A stretch of DNA of 64,000 bases from Acanthosepion pharaonis (GCA_903632075.3 CAHIKZ030005407.1:2764001-2828000), one strand, 5' to 3'. Positions 1 through 11,689 are shown, counted from the first letter of the stretch. Notes: generated from the sequence alone by a model not told the origin. Program-made: numbers and translations.

Positions 1-189
1 AAAGATTTTTCTTTTCTCTAAAATTGTCAAGCATCTTGTAAAAATTCTAATAGTTTTCACAGATTTTCCCATTTCATATGTGCCAATATGTATGCAAGCA
101 TAAATGAAATATGCAGTTTTGGGGTCGACTCTACACCTCAATTTTTGGCAATTAAACACCCTTCTTCTCTAATGCATTCGGGCGAGAGG

Positions 190-415
190 GTCAGTCATTT
201 ATCTGCTATGCGTGATACACACTTAGTCGATCATGTATCTGACGAGGCAGATTTTTTCCCCGCGGTAGACCAGTTGTCATCCAAGGTCTGTCCTGCTATT
301 TTACCAATAAGAGAAGGAGGAGGATTCATACATTTCCACGTAAGTGAATGTAATGGATTCGACTGGAATTCGAACTCGGCTCTCCGATTCCTCAATCCGA
401 GCCGCTATCCTTAGA
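190..415 (-). repeat. SINE-2, tRNA-derived, minus strand
   Basis: The reverse complement starts with a tRNA-like head: ATAGCGGCTCGGATTGAGGAAT, then B-box-like GAGTTCGAATTCC. The central domain follows (ATTCACTTACGTGGAAAT...ATGAATCCTCC), then a tail with GATCGACTAAGTGTGTATC. It aligns by eye over its whole length with the plus-strand copy at 18590. This B box is the best preserved in the window. The frame open across it is not a gene. Confidence 0.8.
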
Positions 416-500
416 CAGGGTCAGCGAAACAAGAACAATCTATCCCCATAAATTAAATAAGAGGTTAAGTTCGAAATTTCCTGGAGGTTACCTTTTGATA
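413..500 (+). repeat. FB-1 foldback remnant (right arm only)
   Basis: The order ACAATCTATCCCC, AAATTAAATAAGAGG, GAAATTTCCTGGAGGTTACC parallels the right arm of the foldbacks at 16.5 and 46.7 kb (TTAAATAAAGGGTTCA, AATTCCCTGTAGGTTAC). It abuts the tRNA head of the neighbouring SINE. Confidence 0.5.
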
Positions 501-1480
501 CAGTTTTGAAATATACTCATTTGTATACGATTTGTTTGATTGTTGATATAAAAAAAAGTTTATCGTTTTCTTTTATCGTGTCTGCAATTTCGTTTTCCCA
601 TAAAATTTAGAACTTTGGGAAACTAGAAAGTTTGTTCCAATTTCTGACAAAGTTAATATATTTATCGTTACGCTAAATATTAATCTGAGATACCTAGCAA
701 TAAGCACAGGAAAGGAATTTTACAAAGAATTTTGGTAAAACTCTATAAGTAAAAATAAAAAAAAAAACAACTGTTTGAAATTTATTGCATAAACTAAACA
801 ATGAATTCGACAACAGAAATACAACGTTGGCATATGTTATGTGTCTAATTAATTGTTTATAAATCGATAAATTCTGAACCTGCAAGGATGAGATTTATAT
901 TTTCAGAGTAAAAGCAAAATGAACTCTGTATCACTCGGTCGAAGAGACTGTGACAGGAGTATTACATCACTGATGACACGATAAGTTCCCCCGACTGGAT
1001 TAGAACACACACATAGTCAAGTGAACTCTAAATTATTTCCTTTGAGTCCGGAGTGTGTTGTGCATGTGTGTTTTTAAGCAATTCACTCCCCCCCCTAACA
1101 AAGCGCGAGTGCCTCCTTACTTTGTTTTATTGACGATTAAAGGAAACCTTGTTTACTTATATATATATATATATTGAAATGCATTATTACCAACTTGGAC
1201 ACTCTTCGCATCAGGGTCCAATTCAGTTTGTCACACTAAACTTGAGATTTTAAAACTTAAAAGGCTGTTTTTGTAACAAGCAAATACCTGACAGCATGTC
1301 ATACACAAGAGAAAGAATGGTGACTTGGAACGTGTTGTCAGTAATGGTTTTATCCTTTAGTGTTGGTGATTAAATATCTTTCCTTTAAAGAGAAGGGAGG
1401 TTAAAGGGATCCAATTTTTCTCATGGCAACACTGTAGACTTTTTTTTGTTTTATTTGCCTGACATGTCAGGTTGACCTTT
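501..1480. other. AT-rich non-coding stretch, no gene seen
   Basis: No coding or named repeat is recognised. A (TA)n run sits at about 1159-1174. A GTTCTAATCC B-box-like string on the minus strand near 998-1007 hints at an old SINE relic, but no body aligns. Confidence 0.5.
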
Positions 1481-1516
1481 CTCTTATGTTCAAAACACCT
1501 GCAGGTAAAGTTGAGA

Positions 1517-1580
1517 AGAGAATCTGCCCCCCCCCTCACTTGCCCAATCCCCCCCCCCTCACTTGCCCAATCCCCCAAAT
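1517..1580 (+). repeat. C-rich tandem duplication
   Basis: The unit CCCCCCTCACTTGCCCAATC occurs twice in a row with a differing number of Cs, then a third C run. It reads as a short slipped-strand duplication. Frames across it on both strands are artefacts. Confidence 0.8.
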
Positions 1581-2264
1581 TCCAAAGACTTTTTCAATGT
1601 TGTTTTTCGTATTAAGTTTAATACTTTCTCTCTTGCACTTTTTGTTAATCGTTTCATTTGTGCCAGTGAGTCACTGGCATTTCTTATTGAAGAAGAAACT
1701 GAGGTTTGTTGCGAGGAGGGAAAATTAATTTGACAGGTGAATTCATTTGTAATTAATCTTTCTTTCTTTTCATTCTCTCTCAAAAGTGGATGAAAGGTAA
1801 TCTAAGAAATCAATGAAATATGTACTTTTCAGAAAAAAACAATTTTGGGAAATTACATATATAATTAGGTACACTATTTATTCATACACACCGTACCATT
1901 TTTTGATGATGTATATTAATGAGTTATAGGTAGAATCGGATAATAACAGTTTATCTTTCTTTTTTCTTTTTCTTTTTTTTTTTTTTAAATCTATAATTAA
2001 AACAGTTTTTATTTTTTATTAATAATACTGGATTTTACCAGCTTTTTATAATTAATGCTAGGCTTGACCCGATTTTGATGATCGCCACTAGGCTTGACAC
2101 GATTTTGATAACCGACACTAGATTTTTACGGTGAATATTCTTAGGACAGTGGTACTGCGAAATATTCGGTTGTATTAAAAAAGCAGTATTCAAATGTATT
2201 TATAATGGATGAAAAATTTTCTCTGATATTAAATTTCATGATAAAAATATTAATTTTTGATTAA
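1581..2264. other. Non-coding stretch with one short direct repeat
   Basis: Mostly AT-rich with a T tract near 1972-1986. A short repeat occurs three times at about 2060-2120: CTAGGCTTGACCCGATTTTGAT, then the same with small changes. No gene seen. Confidence 0.5.
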
Positions 2265-2267
2265 GTT

Positions 2268-2850
2268 AATATTTAGCATCCCTTGCATGGGGTATTGCTG
2301 CCATATATGGTCTGGTGCCCCTTCTGTTTGCCTCGGGGTTCTTGATAGGCTCCAGAGGCGGATATGCAATGTAGTTGGCCCTGCCCTGGCGTCTCGTCTA
2401 CAGTCACATTCTCACAGACGCGCCGTCGCCTCCCTCTGTCTGTTCTACAAATACTTCCATGGAAATTGTTCCGAGGAGCTGCATTCGCTGGTTCCCAGAC
2501 GTCATGAGTTCCAGCGCCTTACGAGGCTGGCATCCCGCTCTCACCCCTTCACTGTCGAAACTCCTAAATGTAGCCGTCTCTTCTACTCCAATAGCTTCAT
2601 GTCTCGCACCTCTCGCCTGTGGAACTCCCTTCCCTATTCCTGTTTCCCTGTGAGCTATAATCTCCAGCTATTCAAGTGTAATGTCAATCGACATCTCCAG
2701 TTGCCTTGATCTATCCACTACCCTGATCCTTTCTTCTATCACTCCTATCTGATCTTGCTCTAAACTTTCTGTAACCCCTTGCGTCCTAGTGGCTTCCCGC
2801 CTTGCTTGGGGTGAAATGCTTAAAAAAAAAAATAAAAATAAAAAATAATA
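2268..2850 (+). mobile_element. LINE-A 3' end (C-terminus of a non-LTR retrotransposon polymerase), 5'-truncated
   Basis: This is the best preserved LINE-A copy. An open frame through to a stop near 2709 reads GYCCHIWSGAPSV, LDRLQRRI, SLCLFYKYFHGNC, SFMSRTSRLWNSLPYSCFP and FKCNVNRHL. This is the typical end of CR1/L2/Rex-like reverse transcriptases, where a linker region precedes an FxRTxxLWNSLP block. A 3' UTR follows, with TTGCGTCCTAGTGGCTTCC, CTTGCTTGGGGTGAAATGC and an A-rich tail. The catalytic domain is absent, so it is a dead 5'-truncated insertion. The exact clade is uncertain. Confidence 0.85.
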
Positions 2851-3507
2851 TGTAAAGTGACTGTAGAAATGTTGTATTTATCATCTAATCTTGGATGACT
2901 AAAATAATTTTGATTTCATTTTCCTGGTTCTACTTTTATAGATTTTAAAAAAGAAACCTTTTGAAAATCAAGAATTCTTCAAGTCTTTTAGTATACGAAA
3001 CCGACGATTTATGACCAGATAACTTAAGAAAACGTGTATCTACAGTAGTACCAAGTCAGTATGATGGCTCAAAATTTGATTGGAAGAGTTTGCTTGCTGT
3101 ACTGAATCAGTTCTAAGATTATATGTGAAGTGTAGTTAGTGGCTGAAGTATTTTAAGAGAATTCAGATTTTCAGTGGGATAAGAATTTGCTCGGAAATAC
3201 ACCTTGTAACGAATGACCAGTAAGGAAACAATGAAAAAATATTTAAAAAAGATTTTTAATCTAATTTTAAATCTATCAGATGCTTTCATTAAGGCGCAAT
3301 ACCATCGATAAAACTATATCTACAATGGTTTAACATCAGAAAAATATACCAATTAATGAAATGGATCTTCGATGAATTCTGCGTAAAACGAAGACAAAAA
3401 AAATCACACTTTTTACCTAATATAAAGGCTATCAAAAGCAAAAGAAATTGAATAAAGTGATTGCACACATGTGGATTTTTAACATTACGGTTAATCCCTG
3501 TCGGTAC
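2851..3507. other. AT-rich non-coding stretch, nothing recognised
   Basis: No open frame of note, no inverted repeat and no SINE head found by eye. Confidence 0.5.
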
Positions 3508-3835
3508 AAAAAGTGGAATTGGTGAGCCGTGTTCAAATCACAGCCATGTCCGTTGCATTCACTTTGCATAAATATCTTTGAGAAAAGACACGAATCTATT
3601 TCTTATTTTTCCCACCTCAGATATGGGCTAAATAGAAAAGTAGCTTGAGCCGTCTAGCCTTGGTCGAAAGCCTGTCTCTAAGAACAACTCTGAATTCAAA
3701 GCCGTGGAGAAAGCAATGGGAAACCATTCCACTATCTTGTCCAAGATGTCCTGGTAATTTACAGATGTCAAAGAAAATCTGTTGGAGAATCATAATCATT
3801 TATGTCTTCAAGATAAACAACATTTTTAAAATGGA
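3508..3835 (+). repeat. SINE-3, tRNA-derived with LINE-D-like tail
   Basis: A degraded head with B-box-like GTGTTCAAATCACAG leads into the central domain (TTGCATTCACTTTGCATAAATA...ACACGAATC). Then come ATATGGGCTAAATAG, TCTAGCCTTGGTCGAAAGCC and CTCTGAATTCAAAGCCGTGG. The tail TGTTGGAGAATCATAATCATTT, ATGTCTTCAAGA resembles the 3' coding end of LINE-D. Short frames across it are not genes. Confidence 0.75.
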
Positions 3836-4997
3836 GGTGGTGGTTGCGGGGGGGGGTATTTAAATAAAAAAATTCTACATACATCTGAAGGATTTATTTT
3901 TGCTTTATCTTTTTTAAAGCTTAATGACTAACAAATTAATCACATTTTTTTCCTTTTTAGGTAGTGTTTAAACAAAACGCACGAAATTAACTTGCATTAA
4001 ACCTCATTTAAGTAGACATGTTCAGCGCCTACTTTGCATTTTATGTCCGTTGACTATTCTTTCTTTCTCACAACCAAAAAACCAAATATTGTGACAATTA
4101 CATGGCAAGACTTTAAATACCTTGTTTTGTAATTTCCGGGGACTTTAAATCCTTATACTTTAATTAAAATTAAGGCATTTTAATTGGTTTGTTGACGATT
4201 TAATTATGTTGTCCTCAAGATGTATGCCTCTTAGAAACTGTGGAGTTTCGGTTGGTGGTTCGTATGGTTCTAGATTTTGAGATGATTCAACTTTCTACTA
4301 GGTGTTTAAAAATACAATCATTGTAAAAATTGTGCGTTTAAGTTTAGCGTTGGACTTTTGTACTTACTCAAAAAATAATCTTTGTTTCTCTTTACATTAC
4401 TATCCAATATAAATCACGAACATCCCACAACCAATTTTTTGTAATTTTCTAAATTTTAAGAGCGGGTTCATGTTACTATATAACTTTATTGTAAATCGAT
4501 TCCTCCCGATGCATGCCAGGATGAAGTAAATTCTTAATTTCCTTAAAAAATTCCAAACATTTTCCAGTTAAAATTAAAATGTGAATATTATTTAAGCCAT
4601 ATGCTTACCTACCTTTTTCTGTGTTGTGTTAATAATTTTGAAGAATCTGCGAATTATGAATCGAAAGCATATTATTTACATTATCCTTTTAGTTTTATTA
4701 CTGACTATCTTAAACACCGCCCCCATCTGGAAAGCTCTTGATTGGGCCTTCATTACAATACATAGGGATGAGTAGATGCGATAGACAATAATAAACTATA
4801 GAAGAACTCAAAATTGATCGTTGCATTTAAGTATTGCATTAATATTTAAGCTTAACTTTTAAAAGTTTAACGATAATTCTATTGTCCCCACTTAATTTAA
4901 AGATAATTTGATGTACGTAGGTCCTTACTTTCTATACAAACAATTATTTTTATTTCATGGGCGACTTACTTTCGCTGGATTTATCAACTAATTTCGA
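3836..4997. other. AT-rich non-coding stretch, nothing recognised
   Basis: A G8-type tract at 3848-3855 and AT-rich sequence. No coding signal on either strand. An AATAAA-type signal on the minus strand near 4949-4961 may belong to the candidate exon at 5044. Confidence 0.5.
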
Positions 4998-5043
4998 TTA
5001 TTTCCAAATTATAAAAATTGTTATCGTACAAAAAAATTCATCG

Positions 5044-5188
5044 TTAAAAAAAATCGCCGAAAACAATCGTAGTAATGAAAGTTTGTGAATCCAAAATTTC
5101 ATGATTGCGGATCTGGATCTGTCCCTGAATGTTTTTAATTTGCTCACGGAGTCGGCATGATTCCAAAATGGTATATGTTGGACTACGG
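5044..5188 (-). CDS. Candidate terminal coding exon, unrecognised
   Basis: On the minus strand a pyrimidine-rich stretch (ACTTTACTCCTCAAAG) gives a plausible acceptor at 5189-5190. The following frame is open for about 47 codons (RSPTYTILESCRLREQIKNI...), then stops at TAA. The peptide has coiled-coil-like spacing (L, I and Q residues with charged positions) and looks less biased than random AT-rich DNA. A second frame is also open here, which weakens the case. An AATAAA-type signal (ATGAAATAAAAAT) lies about 90 bases further on, near 4949-4961. No transposon family was recognised. It could pair with a minus-strand first exon upstream, but this rests on signals alone. Confidence 0.25.
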
Positions 5189-5439
5189 CTTTGAGGAGTA
5201 AAGTTAAAAAAGTGTGACACACTGACATTCATATTTATTATATAAATTATTTCTCTGAAGTTTTTAAATACTTGTGTAAGGGAATTAATTTGGAACAAAT
5301 TCATACAGACAACTGAACACCAAAATGTCTGAAAATTTACATTTGTTTCTCGTATTCGTGATCTTGAGATTTTAATTACTAATAATAAAAGATGCGATGG
5401 GTCGACTGCACAGTACAGTGGGATCAGTTGGGCACTGTC

Positions 5440-6113
5440 TGTGAGAAAAAAAAAGCACCATGAAGCAATTCACTCCGCCAGAAATTTGGAAACGGCATGC
5501 TGTACTGCTTGGCATTTGCGCCGGAAGTTCCAATACTAACATTTCAAAGTGTTTGGGTGTAAATCTGAAGGCAGTGCAGAGGGTTCGGAAAGAGTTGGTT
5601 GATTCTAATGGTGATTACAGTGTTTGGAATGATGACGACGTTATGCTTCCGATTCATTTTCCCATAGGGCCTCAGACCCAACACGGAGGCCGACATCAAG
5701 TGCCTTCAGGAGGTAGTGCTGCCCCGGGTCAAGATAGCGGCTGCTGGAAGACCCTATATCTGGGAACAGGACTCTGCACCATGCCACACAAACAGGAGAA
5801 TCCAGTTATGGACGCCAGGCAATTTCTGTGGCCGCATCACCCCTTACATCTGGCCACCTAACTGCCCAGACTCCCCCCCCTGCTTATTTTGTGTGGGGTG
5901 CAGTTGAGCGAGAGACCAACGAAACTCCTTGTAACGCCAAAGATGAACTGAAAACAAGGATTATGATAGCATTCAACAACTGTTGAGAAGAGATGCAGGA
6001 GATTCCGAAGTCGTCTGGAGGCCATGGTTGAATTCAATGGCGATTATGTTGAATAAATTTACTCTTTAGTATTTCAAGATAATTGTGTAATTTTAGTAAA
6101 TATATCTGTTAAA
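5440..6113 (+). mobile_element. Internally deleted mariner-like element, copy 1
   Basis: The 5' part encodes a helix-turn-helix N-terminus (MKQFTPPEIWKRHAVLLGIC, then NTNISKCLGVNLKAVQRVRKEL). After VDSNGDYSVW the frame jumps to the C-terminal catalytic part: VMLPIHFP, then in another frame WEQDSAPCHTNRR, FCGRITPYIWPPNCPD and a VGCS region. The segment carrying the first catalytic Asp is missing. The 3' end (GTATTTCAAGATAATTGTGTAA) matches copy 2 at 61.5 kb. Terminal inverted repeats are not clear. It is non-autonomous. Confidence 0.85.
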
Positions 6114-6117
6114 ATCT

Positions 6118-8150
6118 GTTAGAAGTATAGAGATGAAGTAAAATTTAGAAAAGTACCAGAAACCGACTTCTGAATTTGAAGGTGACTTTAGTACATTTAT
6201 CGATTCCGAACTCCACCCTAATGTCTTCGCTGAAGGTTTTGCCAATGGTGAATAGGTTTGTCTGTTCGCTGTCATCCTTGGCAAACGTTTTAGGATCATT
6301 AATATAAAATAGGTGATTCAGTTTGCCATTCTGTGACTTTTTAAGTCAGAAGAGTAATGGCGACAATGAATCTCCTTGGAAGATCCGACTTTTGATATTG
6401 ACAGGTTTCGATGTTAATGGCCCGTTGGTATGATTTAGGTTTATTGTAGTCTTCCAGTTTTTGATGCTCTCCATTATGAATTTGACAGTTATGGGGCATA
6501 CTGTATATTTTTAGGCTCTTCTCTATCCATGAATGTTACACTGTCAAACGCCTTTCTATAGTCGAGCCATGCTCTTGATAAGTTTCTTTTCCCTGTTTTC
6601 ACCTCATCCAATATTGTTTTATTGATAATTATTTTGTCCTTGCACCTGTAACTTTCTGTTCTATATTACTTCTGTTCTACTGGGAGTAAATTGTTTTCCT
6701 CAAGGAATTTGTATGTCCTTTCAGTTATGATAGAAGTGAGGATCTTGTACATTGTTGGTAGACAGGTGATGGGCCTATAGTTCTTCTGGTTCTCCGTCTC
6801 TTCTGTTTCTGGGAGTTAGTATGTTACTCCCCACGTGGGGCATTTGGAGCATTTTTCTGTGTTTATGATTATATCATTGTATGCCCGTGCAAGATCTTCG
6901 TGAGTTTTAGTTATATTTTATCCAAAAATTGGCTATTCGGTCTATTCCTGGTGCTTTGGGTTTTGCAGATGGCAGCGGTTGTTTCAGTAATATTGATATC
7001 CATCCATTTTTGGCACTCTATACGTGTGTGTTGTTCTTCTTGTTGCTTGATCCATGTAGCTCTTTGATTGTGCATTTTTCACTTTTCCAACATCTTACAC
7101 CAGAACTCCTCGACTTTCTGGATATTAGGTGGACTATTTATCTCTTATTTTTCTCAGTTCTCGATATAGTTTCTTAGCGTCTTCGAAGATCTTGTTTTGC
7201 CAGATTTTTTTTCGTAACGGCTGATTCTCTGTGCGTTCACTTGAATTTGTTGTTTCAGATTCTCGTTTGGCACGTCAGTCTTATTCTTTGTCAAGTCTTC
7301 ATTTCAGTTATCTCCTTTTTCTTTCATTTTGGAGCCTTTGTCTACTTCATTTAGAAGTGACAATTTTCATCGTAGTTTATTTATTTCGGTTTCTGTTTTT
7401 TCTTTCCAAACTGACATTTTCGTTTACATTGTGTTTTTACTTTTTCACCTTTTGTTTCTGTGATCATTGCAGAGGTCACGTATATAAGATGATTCATTTC
7501 TGTCAGGTTCATCGGTCTTTCCATTTCGTCCCTTATTTTTATAATTGCTTGATTAGAAAGTTTGATGGTTTCCTTCATTTGACGGTTCTTTCTTTTGGAA
7601 TTGTTGGTCTTTCCTCGAAAGACATTTAAATTTACATTCTCCCATTTATATCAAATGTTTTTGTCAGCTATGTTTCTCTTTCATATTCGCCATTATCTTT
7701 CTCTATTTGCTTGTGTACATCAAAGGGATAATCACAATTGGTTTCTATTGGTTCCTCTGCATGTGTCTCCTCTGGGTTGTTGGTATTTAGCCCCTCGATG
7801 TTAACGCTTAATCTATTTTTGATGTTTTCTCAGATGCATTCGAGTTCTCTGTCAGGAAATCTTTTTTTTTTTTCCTGATGATGTCACACGTGACATTGGC
7901 GAATTTGCTGGCATCGAGGTTTAGTCTGTTTGAGGAATGTTTTTCTCGCCAGATACTATAGGCGAATTTGGTCATTGTTGGATTTATTGTAGTAGTGTAA
8001 AATGCTATTATTACTTCAATATACTCTTCGCTAGACTATTTGTGCTTTTTGTGCAATTTTCTTTGAATATAGAGGGCCTCTGTAAGGATTGTCCTCAATG
8101 TAGTTTTCCTCTAGTTCTCATTGGGTAGAGAATGTTTTATTTTCCTCTAA
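6118..8150 (-). pseudogene. LINE-C reverse-transcriptase relic
   Basis: Read on the minus strand with frame changes. A basic N-terminal region (about 7790-7380) includes ENIKNRLSVNIEGLNTNN and NLTEMNHLIYVTSAMI. The palm follows: YRPITCLPTMYKILTS near 6770, then AWLDYRKAFDSVTF near 6555, IFQGDSLSPLLF near 6370, FYINDPKTFAKDD near 6300, and EFGIDKCTKVTF near 6190. These are blocks of a non-LTR reverse transcriptase. The catalytic F/YxDD box reads YIND, so the first Asp is lost, and many stops break the frame. The element is cut on its 3' side next to the mariner. Clade (R2/R4-like or other) is undetermined. Plus-strand frames here are antisense shadows. Confidence 0.85.
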
Positions 8151-8204
8151 CTACTTTTTCTTTTCTATTTTTTTACAATTCCTTAAGAATACAACTATTT
8201 TTAT

Positions 8205-8660
8205 ACAGCAGAATTCACCCTGTACAATGCCCGGGAGCCAAACAAGGTAGAGAGTTACATTAAGGGGTAGTTTATATGGATAGGAGGGGAAGATAACAGT
8301 TAAATCTAGACTTGAACAGGTTAAGATTGTAGTGATCAAGGAAGTATCCTCTTGGGAGTTGGTTCCACAGAGCATGAAAAGAAGCTGTTTGAGTGAAACT
8401 TACTTCTTATTGATGGAATACAGAGGGAAGGTGGATGGTTTTCTAGAATGTAATTGGCATAGTGGGTCCTAGCTGTGATGATTAGACCTGGCAAAACCAA
8501 GGAATGTAGTTTGAGCAGTTTCCATGGAAGTAGTGATAGAGCAGTGAGAGAGTCGCCACATCACACCCGTGAGGTTTGGAGGGTAGAAATTGATTCTTCT
8601 CCAGCAAAGGATTTGGAGACAGTTTTGAACTCTATCAAAACTGGAAATGTTCATTCATCC
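8205..8660 (-). mobile_element. LINE-B 3' end, minus strand
   Basis: The reverse complement carries a weak RT C-terminus (LWNQLPRGYFLDHYNLNLFKS) followed by a tail: CTACCTTGTTTGGCTCCCGG, then GCATTGTACAGGGTGAA. The same order is seen at 43025-43495. It is 5'-truncated and frame-broken. Confidence 0.75.
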
Positions 8661-9124
8661 TTTTGAGTTCTTTAATCATTATAGATACTTTATAAAGTTG
8701 TTTTTCTTGGGATGTTTTTTGACTGTGTTTACTTATAAAATTACAAACTTTTTTTTTCTATTAAGAGCTGCTTACATGTGTCTGTGTTTCTGTGATGTAA
8801 TATTTGTTTTGTAATTAGAGTTGAGTGTCATGAAGCTCACCAGAAACTATTTCTCTTTCCTCTCTCACTCATTCTTTTGGCCTTATCTATTAATAGCCAT
8901 TACACTAGAATGCGTGTCGACATAATCAGAGGTGTCTTATTCTTTCAATCTTTTCCCAGAAACAAAGTGAAGAATTCTTGGGTCCTGGGGTAAGTTTGTA
9001 TGTACAGAGAGAAAGAGAGGGTGTGGAATAAGGTATGCCATTATAACTTCATGCACATGAGCTCCACCCACTTTCTTAATATCAACTGCCTCTCTTTGAG
9101 TTACTAAAGAAGCATTCATGTTTT
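8661..9124. other. Non-coding stretch, nothing recognised
   Basis: No coding signal and no named repeat found. Confidence 0.4.
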
Positions 9125-9625
9125 GTAGATAATCACTACATATTTCGTATGACTACTACTTTTATATACCAAGTCCCCTCAAGCTGTGGATGATTATGAT
9201 TCTTCAGTTTCTCATCTTGCATATGTTCCCTGACTATCCATTCCAATCTCTGTTCTGCCATCCATTTACATAAGTTCATTAGGAAGATTACTCTTTTACT
9301 TCTATCTCTCTTGCCTTCAATATGTCCTTTGCGTGTCAAATTTTTCAATCCCTCTTTCCTAGTTGTGTCCCAAAAATTATACATCTCTCATTTGAATACA
9401 AGTGTTCTTTTCATTCCTATTTTTATTGGAAATTTCATGTTGCTCACATATTCTGTACATTGTAGTCCCAGTATCTTTCTGTAGAATCAAATCCTTGTTG
9501 CTTTAAGCTCATATTTTCTAAACTTGGCACAGGTAAAGAGTACTCTCTGAAGGCAACACTCACAATGACCTTCCTTTGCAACAAGGCAACCAAACTCCTA
9601 TTTACCTGGACACATCTTTGCTTCA
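9125..9625 (-). pseudogene. LINE-D polymerase C-terminus relic
   Basis: The minus strand encodes KATRI-FYRKILGLQCTEYVS at about 9500, then EGLKNLTRKGHIEGKRDRSK and NLCKWMAEQRLEWI at about 9350-9230. These match the C-terminal block seen intact at 58.7 kb (EGLEKVTLKGQIKGQRK, SLSKWIVEQGLGEI). The end is decayed (HNHPQLEGTWY). Stops and frame changes show it is dead. Confidence 0.8.
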
Positions 9626-10794
9626 AAATGAATAGAACCTTGATGCCTACAAAAACATTAAGTCATGTCACACAAACCTGTAAGCCTGTCAATTTTTAAT
9701 TATCTACATCAAGTGCTTTTTTGCCCTGATTCATTGTTGACAAGTTATTCAACCAACTTTTACTTGTGTCTTTGTAGGTTAGTGATTGACATGTTCTCCT
9801 AATGATCTTCAAAGATTTAACCAGTAAAAAGTTCTATATCAACAGGCATTGAAAAGTTCTAAGCCCAACTAAGAAACATTAAAAAAAAGAATCTCATGCC
9901 TACTCATTTGATCAGATTTATTATCTGTCTATATATAAAATTTGGTGACTTCCATTAGTCTGTCCATCCATCACACCTTCTAAAATAGTTATACATTGAC
10001 TGATTGAAACCAAATTTTGGGGAGATGTGCAAAAAGGTAAATGGGTACAAAGTACAGTTAGTTTTACTAAGGTACACAACTTAGTACAATAAATTTTCAT
10101 TAATTTTTGGAAAAATTAAAATTTTATTACCTAACATACAAAAATACTCCCACTATTTTAACAACAATGATTATAATAACAAATACTTATGCAGAAAACT
10201 ATTTAATTTTTATTAAATATCTTTTATATATAAGAATCCAGTTTTCCCTGCATTTGCGAGAACTATACGCAAAACACAAGACCAAACACTTCAAAAACTT
10301 GGAATTTGGCTCCAGAAAGAAATATTTACACATGGCCAGTTGTATGTTGAATGCTCAAGAGTAAGAAATCCTAAGAATTTATTCTTTGCTGTTAAAAAGG
10401 AAAAAACAAATTCTTAAAAAATATGGTTTACCATGAAGTCCTATAGAATTAAGAAAATTATTAAACCACAAAATAGGGTTTTTTCAGAATTTTTTTTTCA
10501 AACAAATCGGCTTATTTAAATTTCATCAATTGGTTTGGAAAAAATGATAACTTCAACAATACTAAATACTGTGAGGATTTCACACCTATTGAGAAAGACA
10601 CTCACTACTCATTAGTAATGTTCAACTAGACTAGCTGCTTAACACTGAGATGATTACCATTTGGCTAATTTTGGGGAAGTGGGTTGAACTACAGACTTTA
10701 AATCATCCCTCACAATTAGCTACTTAGCTACTTCACAATAACACAATATATGAATTTCAATAAAAACATACCTTTAACAAAATATTTAATTTTT
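9626..10794. other. AT-rich non-coding stretch
   Basis: No gene seen. A CTGTCTATATATAAAATTTGG string near 9927 resembles Helitron-type 5' ends, but no partner end was found. Plus-strand frames near 10.1 kb look like random AT-rich translation. Confidence 0.5.
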
Positions 10795-11365
10795 ACATAT
10801 CTGTAAGTCTAACATTTGCCCATGCTTAGAATATTGCTGTTACATATGGTCCAGTGCCCCTGCTATTTACCTTGAGCTCCTTGATGAAATCCAAAGAAGA
10901 ATCAGTAATATCATTGTTCCTGAACTGGTGGCTTGACTTGAGTCACTTTTCCATCACTGTAAGGCTGCCTCTGTTTCTTTTCTATAAAGACTTTTCATGG
11001 TAATTGTTCAGATTAGCTTTTCACTATGATTCCTAGACTTTTTGAATTTAAGTACAATACTAGACTGGTGTCGAGATCTCATCAATTTACAGTTGATCTG
11101 GTTACATGTAACTGTAAATTCTAATCTAACAGTTTCTTTTCTCACTTATGGAACTCCCTTCTGGCTCCATGCTTTCCAGCCAACTTAATCTGCAAAAATT
11201 TAAATGCAATATTAACAACTATCTACTGTCCTCCGGATTACTCTTTCCTGTTCCCATTATTATTAATGCTTTTATTCCTAATTCTTCCACACTTTGTAAC
11301 CCCCTTGTGTCTTAGTGGCTTTACTGTTGCATGGGATGATACCAATTTAAAAAAGAAAACAAAAT
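10795..11365 (+). mobile_element. LINE-A 3' end, degraded
   Basis: Aligns by eye with the copy at 2268: TGTTACATATGGTCCAGTGC, TTTTCTATAAAGACTTTTCA, GGAACTCCCTTCTGG, then CCCTTGTGTCTTAGTGGC and an A-rich end. The frame is lost. Confidence 0.8.
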
Positions 11366-11566
11366 GTTTATATCTGAAACAGAATGTCAGATGAAGAATA
11401 CAGTGATTTTTTTAAATTCTTCACTCCTTACTACCAATTTGGTTTGCAAATTGTACAAAACATAGTTTGTAAAGTATGTTTAAGTCTTCAGCTAGATACA
11501 AAATAAAAATTGAAATTTAACTTTACTGGCATACTTGACTAACAATTTCTGTATTTGATGACTTAC

Positions 11567-11626
11567 CACTTTCATTATTCTCTCAAGAATATCAAGAAGA
11601 CTCTCGTCTTCATAATCTGACGGCAT
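11567..11626 (-). CDS. Candidate first coding exon, 20 codons then a strong splice donor
   Basis: On the minus strand an ATG with A at -3 opens a 20-codon frame, MPSDYEDESLLDILERIMKV. It stops at a consensus donor (GTG|GTAAGTCA) in phase 0. An upstream ATG at about 11652, in an AAAATGGCAGC (YY1-like) context, opens another frame that ends by overlapping this one. It could be an upstream ORF or the motif of a core promoter. The peptide is acidic and amphipathic and I do not recognise it. No transposon family matches this spot. Downstream exons would lie at lower coordinates; only the weak candidate at 5044-5188 is visible. This could be chance, because ATG plus a short open frame plus GTAAGT is not rare in 64 kb. 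Confidence 0.35.
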
Positions 11627-11689
11627 CTTCTATATTATTTTTCCTTGGGGCTGCCATTTTGTATCTTGAATGTCAGTTCCTGTTTCCAC

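Noticed and set aside
6929..7629. Plus-strand frames of 82 and 132 codons
   Set aside because: They are antisense to the LINE-C reverse-transcriptase relic.
10565..10740. tRNA-like or SINE relation to 23830-23950
   Set aside because: A few shared words (GTTGAACT, GTTCAATCC) but no convincing collinear alignment by eye.
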